Counted from the first letter of the stretch, positions 1 through 10,719 are shown. The stretch: 64,000 nucleotides of DNA from Corydoras sp. C115 (GCA_019802505.1 JAFMOC010000159.1:617501-681500), one strand, 5' to 3'. A program made the numbers and translations. The notes: generated from the letters alone by a model not told the origin.

Positions 1-90
1 CAGCGCCCGAGACGTTCTCCCCTGGATGGGCATGGGGAACCCCACCGCGACCCTAATAGAGGATAAAAGCGGGAGATAATGAATGAATGA
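1..90 (+). mobile_element. S1 SINE, 3' part, cut by window edge
   Basis: Starts at CAGCGCCCGAGACGTTCTCC and ends GATAATGAATGAATGAAT. Confidence 0.9.
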
Positions 91-166
91 ATTTAGAGTA
101 TAGATTTTTTTTTCTTTTTCAAAATGACTGTGCATTAAGATATAACAAATGCTCTTCCAGATAAAT

Positions 167-469
167 CCATCCATCCATCATCTTCCGCTTTATCCTCTAT
201 TAGGGTCGCGGTGGGGTTCCCCATGCCCATCCAGGGGAGAAAGTTTCGGGCACTGGGCAGATACACCCAGGAGAGGGCGCCAATCCATCGCTGGGCACAC
301 ACTCACACACACAGACACACTCTATATGGGGCAATTTGGAGAACTCAATTGACTTGATCCATGTTTTTGGACTGTGGGAGGAAACTGGAGAACCCGGAGG
401 AAACACATGCGGACACGGGGAGAACATGGAAACTCCACCCAGATGGGGATTCGAACCGGGAATTCCTAG
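167..469 (-). mobile_element. S1 SINE, 5' truncated, with target duplication
   Basis: It lacks the tRNA-like head. Target duplication TCTTCCAGATAAAT (153-166) / TCTTCTAGATAAAT (470-483). Confidence 0.9.
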
Positions 470-540
470 TCTTCTAGATAAATGGGCTAAAAGAAATTAC
501 ATATACTTTCTAAACGTTTGTTATAAAACAAGTAGATTCA

Positions 541-930
541 GTCCTCAAATCTGAGCAATTTGTCCAGCTGTAACATTATTGACAATGACACACAGCTTTG
601 ACCGGTTCACATTCATATCAATGTCACCGATATTCATTGGTCACGGAAGACCAGTTTATTAAGGTGTATGCTTTTAATAAATGCATTTATGAATAGAAAA
701 CCTTGTTTTTTTTTTAATAAAGTGTGTTTGTAACATTTGTATAAAAGCAATAAAGCACTCAAGGTTGTGAACTAATCATGGGAAAGAGATTTAATTGCAC
801 TCCGCAACACGTCGTGCCCAATGACATCACTTTCACGTGCTTTATTACAATGATGCACGCCCTCTCACCCTAACGCCTTATGAAACACATTTATAAAGCA
901 TTCATAACGTTATTTTAACATTTGTCTAAA
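541..930 (+). repeat. Hairpin repeat family, copy 1
   Basis: Shares with the copies below TTTGTCCAGCTGTAACATTA, CACGGAAGACCAGTTTATTAA, GTGTGTTTGTAACATTTGTA and AAAAGCAATAAAGCACTCAAG. The hairpin part (about 770-880) is partly eroded. No coding content. Confidence 0.5.
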
Positions 931-1014
931 CCTCTGTTAAGGTAAAAAGATGTACACTCAAAGTGTTGTAAAAGTATGTGCTAAAGACTTTATACTAAAG
1001 TGACATAATGCAGG

Positions 1015-1314
1015 TCGGCACGGTGACTTGTGAGTGGTTCGCCTCTCAGCACTGGGGTTCCAGGTTCGAAACCCAATCTGGGTAGAATTTCCATGTTCTC
1101 ATGTACACATGGATTTTCTCTGGGTTCTCTGGTTTTCTTCCACAGTTCAAAAACATGGATCTAAGGTGAATGAACTGATCTAAATTGCCTTTACATTGTG
1201 TTTGTGTCTGTGTGTGTGAGTACCCAGTAATAGATTGGCGCCCTGTCCTGGGTGTATCTGCGCAGCGCAACGCCCCCCCCCCTTCCATTTAGGCGTGAGA
1301 TAATAAATGAATGC
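1015..1314 (+). mobile_element. S1 SINE, diverged
   Basis: GGTCGGCACGGTGACTTGTGAGTGG head with a small insertion near the A box; tail GAGATAATAAATGAATG. A C9 run at 1270-1278. Confidence 0.85.
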
Positions 1315-1771
1315 ATTATAAATGTTATCATGTTATTAGTACTTGTGTTACTAGTTTCTTTAAGACAAGCAGAAGATGTTACAGTTGCAAAAAGGGCCCG
1401 GTTTAAAATGAAATATTTGAAAGCTCTTTTAAGCATAACATGGTGATGTGGGCTCCTCTAATGACAATAAGACTTATCCTTACCGGAGTTGTATTTGTAC
1501 CATGTAGTCTCTTCTTCCACCAGGAAGGAAATCCCTTTTGGTGAAAACTTCGATTAGAAACTGAACAGTGCAAAGAGGTATAAAGAGCATTAATCTTAAG
1601 AACTTACCGGGAAATGCACACTTCCCGAACTTGCTGTGGAGTCAAGGCAAACATGAAGTGTTTTTCCTGCTGAAACCTCTGACCCGTACCAAATCCTGTA
1701 TGCAAATAAATCAATTAATCAAAATAAGAAAAAAAAAAAAAAAACATTTAACATACAATGAAAGACAACTT

Positions 1772-2160
1772 TGGGCAGTCATAGGCTTGTGGATAAGGAA
1801 GTTACCAGTCCTTGAGTGGGTCCTTGAGCAAGGCCCTTAACCCTCATTGCTCCAGGGATGTTGTGATTAATCCTGTGCTCACCTTGTAAGTCACTTTGGA
1901 TAAAAGAATCTGTTAAATGACCAAATGTAAATGTATGTAAATGTAAGGAACCAGCCTTGCAAACTTAAGGTCTCCGGTTCGATTCCAGGTCCCACCAAGT
2001 ACTATGGATGAAGTGCCCTTGAGCACCGAACACCAAATGATCCACGGATGCTGTATACAAAGCTGCCCACTGTTCCAGGCAAGTGTGCTTACTTCACTAG
2101 TGTATGTGTGTGTTTCACTGCACGAGTAGGTTAAATATGGATATATCCTGTGTGTAAGCA
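1772..2160 (+). mobile_element. S2 tRNA-derived SINE, interrupted by an S3 SINE
   Basis: Head GGGCAGTCATAGGCTTGTGG (1773-1800), B box GGTTCGATTCC (about 1976-1986), CAAGTACTATGGATGAAGTG and a body ending TTTCACTGCACGAGTAGGTTAAAT. The parts rejoin across an S3 insertion at 1801-1943. Confidence 0.75.
1801..1943 (+). mobile_element. S3 (V-SINE-like) insertion, 5' truncated, inside an S2 SINE
   Basis: Ends CACTTTGGATAAAAGAATCTGTTAAATGACC and (ATGTAA)n. It is flanked by a 7-bp target duplication TAAGGAA at 1794-1800 and 1944-1950. The TTTGGATAAAAG..TCTG.TAAATG core is that of the V-SINE superfamily (Ogiwara-type V-SINEs). Confidence 0.75.
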
Positions 2161-2497
2161 AAATAAGCAAAACAGATAATTTAAAAACAATTTAAAAAAT
2201 AATTCTGTGACTTCTGATTTTTTTAACATGCACAGGAATAAAATGTTCAACGGCATAGTAACAAAAAAATTAACAGAACATTTATGTTCTTGCATAAACG
2301 TCGAACACAACACAGATAGCAATTATTTTTACCATATGGTCAATACTTACACTGCCAGCAATTGGTATTAAATTGTTGTTTGTGTATTCGAGATGACTCT
2401 TAGGTGTATGGTTGTAATCAACACGTCATAAATAAAGAATAGCATTGCTTAAAAACTCATCATTATATATAATTATAAGAAATATATTTATTTTTAC

Positions 2498-2529
<32 letters not shown>

Positions 2530-2740
2530 AATGAAATTCGCATGGATTTGCGTGTTCACAGATTCTGGTTTAAATTGCTCGCATCATACAATTCTTGCAG
2601 GGAGCACGGGATGTGTTCGGGGAAGAAGCGTGTTGGAGTGTGTTCATGACTGTGTGTAATAAAGGTGCATATCTGTTACAATGGTTATTCACTGACAGTC
2701 TATTCCTCGTCATCGCCACAATATTATATATTAATAATAT

Positions 2741-3752
2741 TTCTTCCCACCGTCCAAAAACATTGATTCAAAGTACCGTATTTTCCGGACTATAAGGCGC
2801 ACCTAAAAGCCTAAAATTTTCCCAAAAAATCGGACGTGCGCCTTATAATCCGGTGCGCCTTATACGTGTACTGAGTTCCAAAATCTATAAAAGTATTGTT
2901 GTGCGACAGAAAATTAATTTGGAGCTTGCCGTCATTCCGGGAGGATTAAATAAAGAACGCCAACCGCTGGACATTGGCGAAACAGGGCGTTTAAAGTAAA
3001 GTTGCGGGCAGCGTGGGAGCGATGGATGATAGACCGTGAACACACGTTTACTAAAACTCGGGAGGCGGCGGCGGGCGAGTTACGCCACCGTCTGTGAATG
3101 GATTGTGGATGCCTGGGCTGAGGTTTCTGCTGTAACTGTTGTACGAGCTTTCGCGAAAGCCAGCATCATTGCTGAACAGCCGCCTGGTGACGAGACGGAC
3201 TCAGACATTGACGAAAGGGAACACCGGAGTGCTCGATAGTGAAACAGCTTTTTAATTCAGACACAGAAGATGAGGACTTTGATGGATTTGTGGGAGAAGA
3301 GTGATTAAAATAATGTGTTTTATCAAGTAGTAGAATAAACTTAAATTATAAATCACCGTTTTGCACCCTTTACTTTTCTTGTAGATCGTATGTTTTAGCG
3401 AGTGTCTTATAATACGGTGCCGTACAGTACGAATAAGTACCGTACAGAAATAGAGTCCGTAAATGAGACTGTGCCTTATAGTACGGTGCGCCTTATACGT
3501 GGGTCAAATACAGAAATAGACCCAGTAATTCAGACTGCGCCTTATAATACCTTATGGTCCGGAAAATACGGTAAACTACATGCTCTAAATTGTCACTTAT
3601 AGAATGGTTGTCTGAGTGTGCCCAGCAATAGATTGGCACACTGTCCTGGGTGTATCTGCCCAGTGATTGAAACGTTCTCCCCTGGATGGTCATAAAGACG
3701 TTCCCTATGACCCTAGTAGAGGATTAATCGAAAGATAATGAATAAATGAAAT
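2741..3752 (+). mobile_element. S1 SINE split by the pogo-like element
   Basis: Left piece 2741-2775 (CACCGTCCAAAAACATTGATT), right piece 3572-3752, ending AAAGATAATGAATAAATG. Confidence 0.75.
2776..3571 (+). mobile_element. pogo-like (Tc1/mariner superfamily) DNA transposon, internally deleted
   Basis: Ends are CCGTATTTTCCGGACTATAA and its inverse TCCGGAAAATACGG, each abutting a TA (2774-2775 and 3572-3573), the expected TA target duplication. Further copies of the GTGCGCCTTATA motif fill the right part. Inside, plus-strand frames give VIPGG, QPLD, LRAAWERWM, HTFTKT and, after a frame change, RRASYATVCEWIVDAW and a DETDSDIDE acidic end: the C-terminal part of a pogo-type transposase. Stops and frame breaks make it dead. 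It interrupts an S1 SINE. Confidence 0.75.
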
Positions 3753-3922
3753 AATGCTCCAAATTGCCCCATATAGTGTGTGTTTGTGTGACCAGTGATA
3801 GATTGGTATCCTGTCCTGCGTGTATATGCCCAGCGCCCATCATGGCTATGTTCTCCCATGGGTATATAACCCACGTGACCCAAGTTGAGAATTAAGCGGA
3901 AGATAATGAATGAATTAATGTT
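3753..3922 (+). mobile_element. S1 SINE, 3' part
   Basis: From ATGCTCCAAATTGCCCCATA to AGATAATGAATGAATTAATG, immediately after another S1. Confidence 0.8.
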
Positions 3923-4120
3923 GCAAAGTTCAGCTTCAGCTGATGTGACCTTCTTATTTGGCTCTTAGTGTAAATAACGTGTACTAAAAACTATAAACAC
4001 ATTATTTAAAAACAGTGGCCTACAGCCATTTTTACATTTGATCTAGCATAATAATCACATTATAATTCTTACACATTAATAAATTATAAAAAAGGATTGA
4101 CTCATTTTTAAAATAATTAC

Positions 4121-4589
4121 CTAAACTTGATGGTTTCATCAATACATCCAACACATCATAAAAAGGGAGGGACTTCATCTGGATGTCCGGGTGGACAGGG
4201 GGTATGACATTGTTTGGCTGCTGCATGTTCCTTCTGGACGTTGAGCGATACAACACCTAATTAGCCGGCCACCAAATGCGGCTGCATCAAATCTGGAAGA
4301 ATTGTGCCGAAAGAAATATCTACACTCAAACTGACCTTAACTAATTTAGACTGAAAGTAAGAATTTATGCTCGAATTAACAACCAAAAAAAGCGACATTG
4401 GCCAATATTTCCTCAGTAAAAACTGCTCAGACGATGTTCCTTCTTTCCACACGGTAGTGAAAGACTGCAGATGCTCTTGTGCATAAGTGGAGTCCTGAGC
4501 AAAAGCTGATGCTTGTTACCGCTCTTGATCCGTCCCATAAAATCTAACAATCCCTGGACCTTTGAGACCCTGGAACCTGCAACCATATT
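4121..4589 (-). pseudogene. Broken PIAS-family (SUMO E3 ligase) exon 2, PIAS2-like
   Basis: Read on the minus strand, the first part encodes NMVAGSRVSKVQ, FMGRIKSGNKHQLLL and MHKSICS, matching the SAP domain that opens PIAS exon 2. The last part, 369 nt later and in the same frame, encodes MQQPNNVIPPVHPDIQMKSL and PFYDVLDVLMKPSSL, the PINIT-proximal end of that exon; MQQP points to PIAS2. A TTTGCAG acceptor and a TTTAG/GTAATT donor sit where PIAS exon 2 begins and ends. Between the two conserved ends the frame has stops (including TGA at 4415-4413 and TAG just before the MQQP segment) and no recognisable PIAS sequence. No other PIAS exon is visible. It is most likely a duplicated genomic exon that has decayed, not a processed copy, because intron sequence flanks it. 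Confidence 0.7.
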
Positions 4590-4796
4590 CTGCAAAGTAA
4601 AACAAAAAAGGACAAGTGTGAACATAGTTCAGATTATAGAACATGGAAATTTTTTTAAACGATTTTTAAAAAATGTAAAAAAAAAAAAAAAAACTATTAT
4701 TTCTAAATCAAATTGTAAATAAGGGATTGGTCACTATAAGCCTGTTATGACTATAACAAACTTATCACACATTGTATACAGTATAAGCATATAACG

Positions 4797-5410
4797 AGGG
4801 GTGGCCTGGTGGCTTAGTGGTTGGAACATTCGCCTCTCAGCGCTGTGGATTCCATGTTCGAATCCATGTAATTTTCACGTTCTCCCCATGTCCGCATGGG
4901 CTTCCTCTGGGGTCTCTGGTTTTCTTCCACAGTTCAAAAACCTCCATCTATCCATCCATTATCTTCTGCTTTGTCCTCTATTAGGGTCGCGGTGGGGTTC
5001 CCTATGCCCATCCAGGGGAGAACAATTCGGGCGCTGGGCAGATACACCCAGGACAGGACGCCAATCCATCGCTGGGCACACACTCACTCACACAAACACA
5101 CTCTATATGGGGCGATTTGGAGAATTCATTTGACCTTGATTCATGTTTTTGGATTGTGGGAGGAAACCGGAGAACCCGGAGGAAACCCATGCGGACACAG
5201 GGAGAACATAGAAACTCCATGATCGATTTAATTAAATGAAATGCTATAAATTTCCCCATATAAAGTGTCTTTGTGTGTTAGGCTGTGTAAGTGTGTGCCC
5301 AGCTATAGATTGGCGCCCTGTCCTGGGTGTGTCTGCCAGCGCTCAAAACATTTTCCCCTCGATGAGCATGGGCAACCCCTCCCCTGCAAACCCAATAGAG
5401 GAATATGTAA
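4797..5410 (+). mobile_element. S1 SINE split by an oppositely oriented S1
   Basis: Plus-strand pieces 4797-4941 and about 5223-5410 bracket a minus-strand S1 (4942-5222) that lacks its tRNA head. Insertion point is after TTCTTCCACAGTTCAAAAAC. Confidence 0.75.
4942..5222 (-). mobile_element. S1 SINE nested in another S1
   Basis: Tail CCATCTATCCATCCATTATC; ends at GAACATAGAAACTCCA, 5' truncated. Confidence 0.8.
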
Positions 5411-5934
5411 AAAATAAACAAATTAAGTATACAGGAAATGTTCAGTACATTTAATTTCATCCATCTCTAGTCATGTAAAATCACAGAAGTAGAAAGAACA
5501 TAATAAAAATAATATGTTCTTTAGGTTTAAATATTAGATAAACAAAACCTGAGGCTAACAAAACATAACAAATTACACAAAGCCATCAGAATGTACAAAA
5601 GTTACAAACTTACAGCTTTCAAATAAAGTAAAGTGTCAAGTAGCAATGAACAAATAATCATGTGCAAGTGTGACCACCTTTATAAAAGCAGAAGTGTTGC
5701 AAGTTTGTACTGTTCTGCAGGTTTTATGTTAACATATCGCCTAGAGGAAAAACATCAGCAAGGATTTGGTGAAGCACTTTTTACTGCCCAACATGGGAGG
5801 TAACAAGGGCAATTCTGAAGTGCATCATTTGAACCCATCATGTGAGAACGATTATTCATTAATAAAGTGGTGCGGTTAGAGGCATATGAACAAACCACAC
5901 GACTTTAACAAACAGCACCAGCATTGATCAGTTC

Positions 5935-6190
5935 CACTTAACATAAAGATGGAGTTTGTGGTTCTACAATTTCAGACAGTAGTCTTTCTGTTTGTGTTCT
6001 ACAGTACATACTGTGTACATCCCCTTTACTCTGTTCTAATGGTCAGGACCCCAATAGTAGCACCACAGAGCAGGGATTATTTGTTTGGTGCATTATTCCT
6101 ATCCCAGCAGTGTCACTGAAGTTTTTTAATGAAACTACAGCAGCACTGCTGCACTAAAACCTCCTCAACGCATCAGTGTCACTGCAGAAC
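5935..6190. repeat. Degenerate copy of an otophysan interspersed repeat
   Basis: GTGGTTCTACAATTTCAGACAGTAG, TCTAATGGTCAGGACCCCAA, CACCACAGAGCAGGGATTAT and CATCAGTGTCACTGCAGAAC match, from memory, a repeat abundant in catfish, characin and related genomes. This was one reason to suggest an otophysan host. Confidence 0.4.
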
Positions 6191-6204
6191 TGACAAAAAA
6201 AAAT

Positions 6205-6243
6205 TAATTTGATTAAGGCATCTGCTAAATGACTAAATGTAAT
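6205..6243 (+). mobile_element. S3 SINE 3' tail fragment
   Basis: GATTAAGGCATCTGCTAAATGACTAAATGTAAT, core and tail only. Confidence 0.5.
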
Positions 6244-6269
6244 ACCTGTTCTGTGATGGTTTTGATGAA

Positions 6270-6734
6270 TATATAGACTAAGAGAGAGAGAAAGTGAAAA
6301 GATGAAATAAAGAGAAAGAATATGAGAAAGAAGAGAGAGAGAGAGAGAGAGAGCGAGAAAAGAGAAGGAGGAAAAAAGAGAGAAAGTAAGAAATAGAGCA
6401 AGAAAAAGAAATAAACAAAGAAAGAGAAAAATTATTAAAAAATATAGATAAAACAGAATGAGAGAAAGAGAAACAGAGAAGAGAAGAAAGAAAGAAGAAG
6501 AAAGAGAGAATATGAGAGAACAGAGAGAAATGTAGAAACAGAAAGAGAGAATATGAGCGAGAGAAAAGAGAAAGAGAGGAAAGAAAGACAGAAAGAAAGA
6601 ATGAGAGAGAAAAGGAGAAATACATAGAGAGAAAAGTAGAAACAGAAAGAAATTAAAACGGAAAGATGGAAAAAACACAGAGAGAGAGAGGGAGAGAAAG
6701 AGAGAGAGGGAGAGAAAGAGAGAGAGGGAGAGAA

Positions 6735-6774
<40 letters not shown>

Positions 6775-6960
6775 AGAAGAGAGAAAGAGAGAAGAGAAAG
6801 GTAGAAAGAGAGAAAGCTAGAGAGAAGAGAGAGAGAAAAAAAGAGAGATAAAGTAAGAAAGTGACAGAGAGAAAAAAGTGAAATAAATAAAGAGAGAGAA
6901 AAGTAATAGAACAGAAAGAAAGAATTTTTTGAATGGAAAAAAAACAGAATGAGAGAAATT
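6270..6960 (+). repeat. Polypurine tract, (GA)n and GAAA-rich, about 690 bp
   Basis: The plus strand is almost entirely A and G, with pure (GA)n cores at 6331-6353, 6680-6770 and nearby. It generates long Phe/Ser/Leu frames on the minus strand and Arg/Glu frames on the plus strand; none is a gene. A short (GA)n continues at 7240-7258 after an S1 SINE. Confidence 0.9.
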
Positions 6961-7205
6961 TATTCATTCATTCATTCATTATCTCCTACTTTATCCTCTA
7001 TTAGGGTCGCGGTGGGGTTCCCCATGCCCATCCAGGGGAGAGAGTCTCAGGCGCTGGGCAGATAGACCCAGGACAGGGCGCCAATCCATCGCTGGGCATA
7101 CACTCACTCACACAGACACACTCTATATGGGGCAATTTTGAGAATTCAATTGACTTAATCCATGTTTTTGGACTGTTTTTGGACACTAAGCCACCATGCC
7201 GCCCA
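6961..7205 (-). mobile_element. S1 SINE with internal deletion, inside the polypurine tract
   Basis: The body jumps from TTTTTGGACTG to GACACTAAGCCACCATGCCGCC. (GA)n-rich sequence lies on both sides, so it inserted into the tract. Confidence 0.85.
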
Positions 7206-7614
7206 ACAGAGAGAAAGAAAAACAAAAAGAGAATATGAGAGAGAGAGAGAGAGAGAGATACACACAGTAATGGCAGGAAGACTTAGACAGTTTATAACAA
7301 TACTTATAACCATTTAGCATATCAATAGAAATGCCACTCATGCTCGCCATCACAAGCCTGCAGCCAAATAGAAGGTTCTTTGAGTGAAAGTGTCAAACCC
7401 AGCAACTGTAGTGTTTACATTTCCATAAATCAGGAAACGAATAAGAAGAATAAACTGTTTCCAACGCGCTACTGTTTACATTAACCTGACTTATTAATTC
7501 AAACATACCGTCTAACAAATAAAAACGACAGACAGAACATATTAAGAGAATATATTCAGATAACAGCAGACAATCAAAACAAAGCGAGATAAATGAACCA
7601 GCTGAGGACACAAA

Positions 7615-8082
7615 GACTGTCCAACATTAGCGTGCAGAACCTTTACAGAGCTCAAGATGCGAGCGGGTTACTAACATTTCAACATGATTCGATTTGATTA
7701 ATGGAGTTTTAATGAGCACCTTCTTCAGATCGCGATGAGACGCCGCTGTCGCTTTCAAAACATCAACGGCCTTCACGACGACCAGCGTCTAACCCGCGGC
7801 GTCCAAATACAACCGACATTCAACAGGAAAAATGCTTCTGCTGGAAACAAAACGGCGCTAAACGAGGCGAGCGGGCCGCGCTGTCAAACCGTAAGAATTA
7901 TACAAATTAACACGCTGCCGTCTGCGAGAAACAAATCAAAAATATGCCTTTTTCTAGCTGCGTCATCTTCCTCTTTAAGGAGGAACGGTGACTAACATAA
8001 CAAGATGGTGCTTTGGCGCCACTGGATGGACTGGATGGTATTATATCAGGTCTGGAGGAGGCTCCAGTTTTAGGACCGTAGT
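7615..8082. other. Unique CpG-dense segment
   Basis: CpG-rich between about 7727 and 7930, flanked by AT-rich and SINE sequence; no transposon is recognised. On the plus strand AACAAGATGGTGCTTTGG (YY1-like AAGATGG) lies at about 8000. It could be a promoter or 5' exon of an unseen neighbour, or a decayed element. No protein family is recognised in any frame. Confidence 0.35.
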
Positions 8083-8094
8083 CTGAGGAATTTT

Positions 8095-8717
8095 CATTCA
8101 TTCATTCATTCATTATCTCCCGCTTTATCCTCTATTAAGGTCGCGGTGGGGTTCCCCATGCCCATCCAGGGGAGAACGTCTCGGGCGCTGGGCAGATAGA
8201 CCCAGGACAGGGCGCCAATCCATCTCTGGGCACACACTCACTCACACAGACACACTCTATATGGGGCAATTTTTGAAGAATTCGATTGACTTGAACCATG
8301 TTTTTAGACTGTGGGAGGAAACCGGAGAACCCGGAGGAAACCCACGCAGACACGGGGAGAACATGGAAACTCCACCCAGATGGGGATTCATTCATTATCT
8401 CCGGCTTTATCCTCTATTAGGGTCGCGGTGGGGTTCCCCATGCCCAACGTCTTGGGCGCTGGGCAGATAGACCCAGGACAGGGCGCCAATCCATCGCTGG
8501 GCACACACTCACTCACACAGACACACTCTATATGGGGCAATTTTTGGAGAATTCAATTGACTTGAACCATGCTTTTAGACTGTGGGAGGAAACCGGAGAA
8601 CCCGGAGGAAACCCACGCAGACACGGGGAGAACATGGAAACTCCACCCAGATGGGGATTCGAACCGGGAATCCCTAGCGCTGAGAGGAGAACGTGCTAAC
8701 CACTAAGCCACCGTGTG
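8095..8717 (-). mobile_element. S1 SINE dimer, head-to-tail
   Basis: Two S1 copies joined at about 8388 (CAGATGGGGATTCATTATCTCC). The pair shares one target duplication, CTGAGGAATTTT at 8083-8094 and 8718-8729. Confidence 0.9.
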
Positions 8718-8739
8718 CTGAGGAATTTTATTAAATTTA

Positions 8740-9056
8740 TTCATCCATCAATTATCTCCCGCTTTATCCTCTATTAGGGACGCGGAGGGGGTTCCCCATG
8801 CCCATCCAGGGGAGAATCTCGGGCACTGGGCAGATACACCCAGGACAGGACGCCAATCTATCGCTGGGCACACACTCACTCACACAGACACCCTCTATAT
8901 GGGGCAATTTTGAGAACTCAATTAACTTGATCCATGTTTTTGGACTGTGGGAGGAAACCGGAGAACATGTAAACTCCACCCAGATTGGGATTCGAACCGG
9001 AAATCCCTAGTGCTGAGAGGAGAACATGCTAACCACTAAGCCACCGTGCCACCCCA
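8740..9056 (-). mobile_element. S1 SINE
   Basis: TTCATCCATCAATTATCTCC to GCCACCGTGCCACCCC. Confidence 0.9.
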
Positions 9057-9408
9057 TTTATTTATATATTTATTATATTCCGCTAATCCTCTATTAGGGT
9101 CACGGGGGGGTCTCCATGCCCATCCAGGGGAGAACGTATCGGGTGATGGGCAGATACACCCAGGATAGGGTGCCAATCTGTTGCTGGGCACACACTCACT
9201 CACACAGACACACACTATAGGGGGCAGTTTGGAGAATTCAATTGACTTGATCCATGTTTTTTGGGCTGTGGGAGGAAACCGGAGAACCCGGAGGAAACCC
9301 ACACGGACATGGGGAGAACATGGAAACTCCACCCAGATGGGGATTCGAACCGGGAATCCCAAGCGCTAAGAGGAGAACATGCTAACCACTAAGCCACCGT
9401 GCCGCCCG
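9057..9408 (-). mobile_element. S1 SINE
   Basis: The tail has decayed to TTTATATATTTATTATATTC; the head is intact (GCCACCGTGCCGCCCG). Confidence 0.9.
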
Positions 9409-9410
9409 CA

Positions 9411-9537
9411 TTAATTCATTTATATATTCATAATATTCCGCTAAATCCTCTACTAGGGTCGCGGGGGGGGAATGGTTGTTCTCCATGACCATTCAGGGGT
9501 AGATACATCGAGGACTGGAAGCCAGTCTATCGTTGGA

Positions 9538-9568
<31 letters not shown>

Positions 9569-9703
9569 TATTTAGGGCAATTTAGAGCATTCAATTTACC
9601 TTGAATCCATGTTTTTCGGCTGTGGGAGGAGACTGAAGAAAACATGAACATGGAAACTCTACCCAGATTTGGCGAACGTGTTAACCACTAAGCCACCCAA
9701 AAC
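9411..9703 (-). mobile_element. S1 SINE, diverged
   Basis: Shares the ATTCATAATATTCCGCTAAATCC tail variant with its neighbour; the (CA)n expanded at 9539-9568; the head is partly lost. Confidence 0.8.
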
Positions 9704-9794
9704 ACGCCCAAGAGTTTTATTTATTCAAGGTATTTATATTCAAGGTTTATTATCTTATGTCATCTCATTATCTTTGGTATCTTGCTTAATACCA

Positions 9795-9914
9795 TACAAG
9801 GGGGTTCCCCATGCCCATTGAGGGAAGAATACTTTAGGCAGATACACCTAGGACAGGGCACCAATCCATCACTGAGCACACATACACTCACTCACACAGA
9901 CACACACATCATAC

Positions 9915-9917
<3 letters not shown>
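9795..9917 (-). mobile_element. S1 SINE fragment
   Basis: GGGGTTCCCCATGCCCATTG to ACACACACATCATACTGTG; the rest is missing. Confidence 0.7.
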
Positions 9918-9947
<30 letters not shown>

Positions 9948-9949
9948 TA
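9918..9949. repeat. (TA)n microsatellite
   Basis: About 14 TA units after TGTGTGTA, at the end of an S1 SINE fragment. Confidence 0.9.
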
Positions 9950-10430
9950 CATAATGTCCGTTCTTCCCCGGAGGAAGGGCGGCTACGCGGAGGAATTGCG
10001 TAACACCGCTCGCGCCTAGTGAGCGCTCCCGGGTACCGACCACGCGGGGAATAAAGCATGAGTGGGTCCGAGGAAACACTCCCACGAAACACGACCTGCG
10101 CGGAGAAGATGCGCAGGGCTGCAACATGGTTGAACGCGGAAGGAGAGTCCGAGAGACACCGGGATAAAATCCAAAACTAGAATTTAATAAAAATTGGTGA
10201 TGAGACACCAACGAAAAGGGGGAACAAACGAACAAAGTAACACAGGGCATAATAAACCACAAAACAAAGACGTGCGCCGACTTACAGGAAAACTAAGAAT
10301 AAATAACAAATCAACTAAACACGTGCACAAAACAAACCAATCACCCAACTGAAACAATTAAGGACCAAACGAGGGACAGGTAGAGATACAAACAAAGAGA
10401 GGTAGCGATACAAACACACAAAAAACACAA
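9950..10430. other. GC/CpG-rich unclassified segment
   Basis: 9955-10160 is dense in CpG (GGCGGCTACGCGGAGG, ACCACGCGGGGAAT), followed by A-rich single-strand-biased sequence to 10430. It may be an LTR or transposon fragment. Nothing recognisable in translation. Confidence 0.35.
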
Positions 10431-10474
10431 CACACACACACACACACCTCAAAATAAACATATATATATATAGA

Positions 10475-10529
<55 letters not shown>

Positions 10530-10530
10530 A
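10430..10530. repeat. (CA)n/(TA)n compound microsatellite
   Basis: CACACACA block, then interrupted TA runs (10458-10515), then TGTGTGTGTG. Confidence 0.9.
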
Positions 10531-10540
10531 TGAAAGTACA

Positions 10541-10712
10541 GATTACATTTACATTAGGTCATTATACAGACGCTTTTATCAGAAGACAGGGTTGGTCATA
10601 CAGACAGGGTCTTGCTCAAGGACCACATTGGAAACTTCAGTGGACCTGGGATTTGAACCCCTAACCTTCTGATTAATAGCCCAAAACCCTAACCATTGAG
10701 TTGCCCCACCCA
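10541..10712 (-). mobile_element. S3 (V-SINE-like) SINE
   Basis: Reverse of the tRNA head (GGGGCAACTCAATGGTTAG) to the TAATGTAAATGTAATC tail, with the core degraded. Confidence 0.65.
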
Positions 10713-10719
10713 AGATGAG

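Noticed and set aside
6154..6967. Long Phe/Ser/Leu-rich frame (174 codons) and Arg/Glu frame in the 6.2-7.0 kb region
   Set aside because: Produced by the polypurine tract, where stop codons are rare on the complementary strand; no domain or start context.
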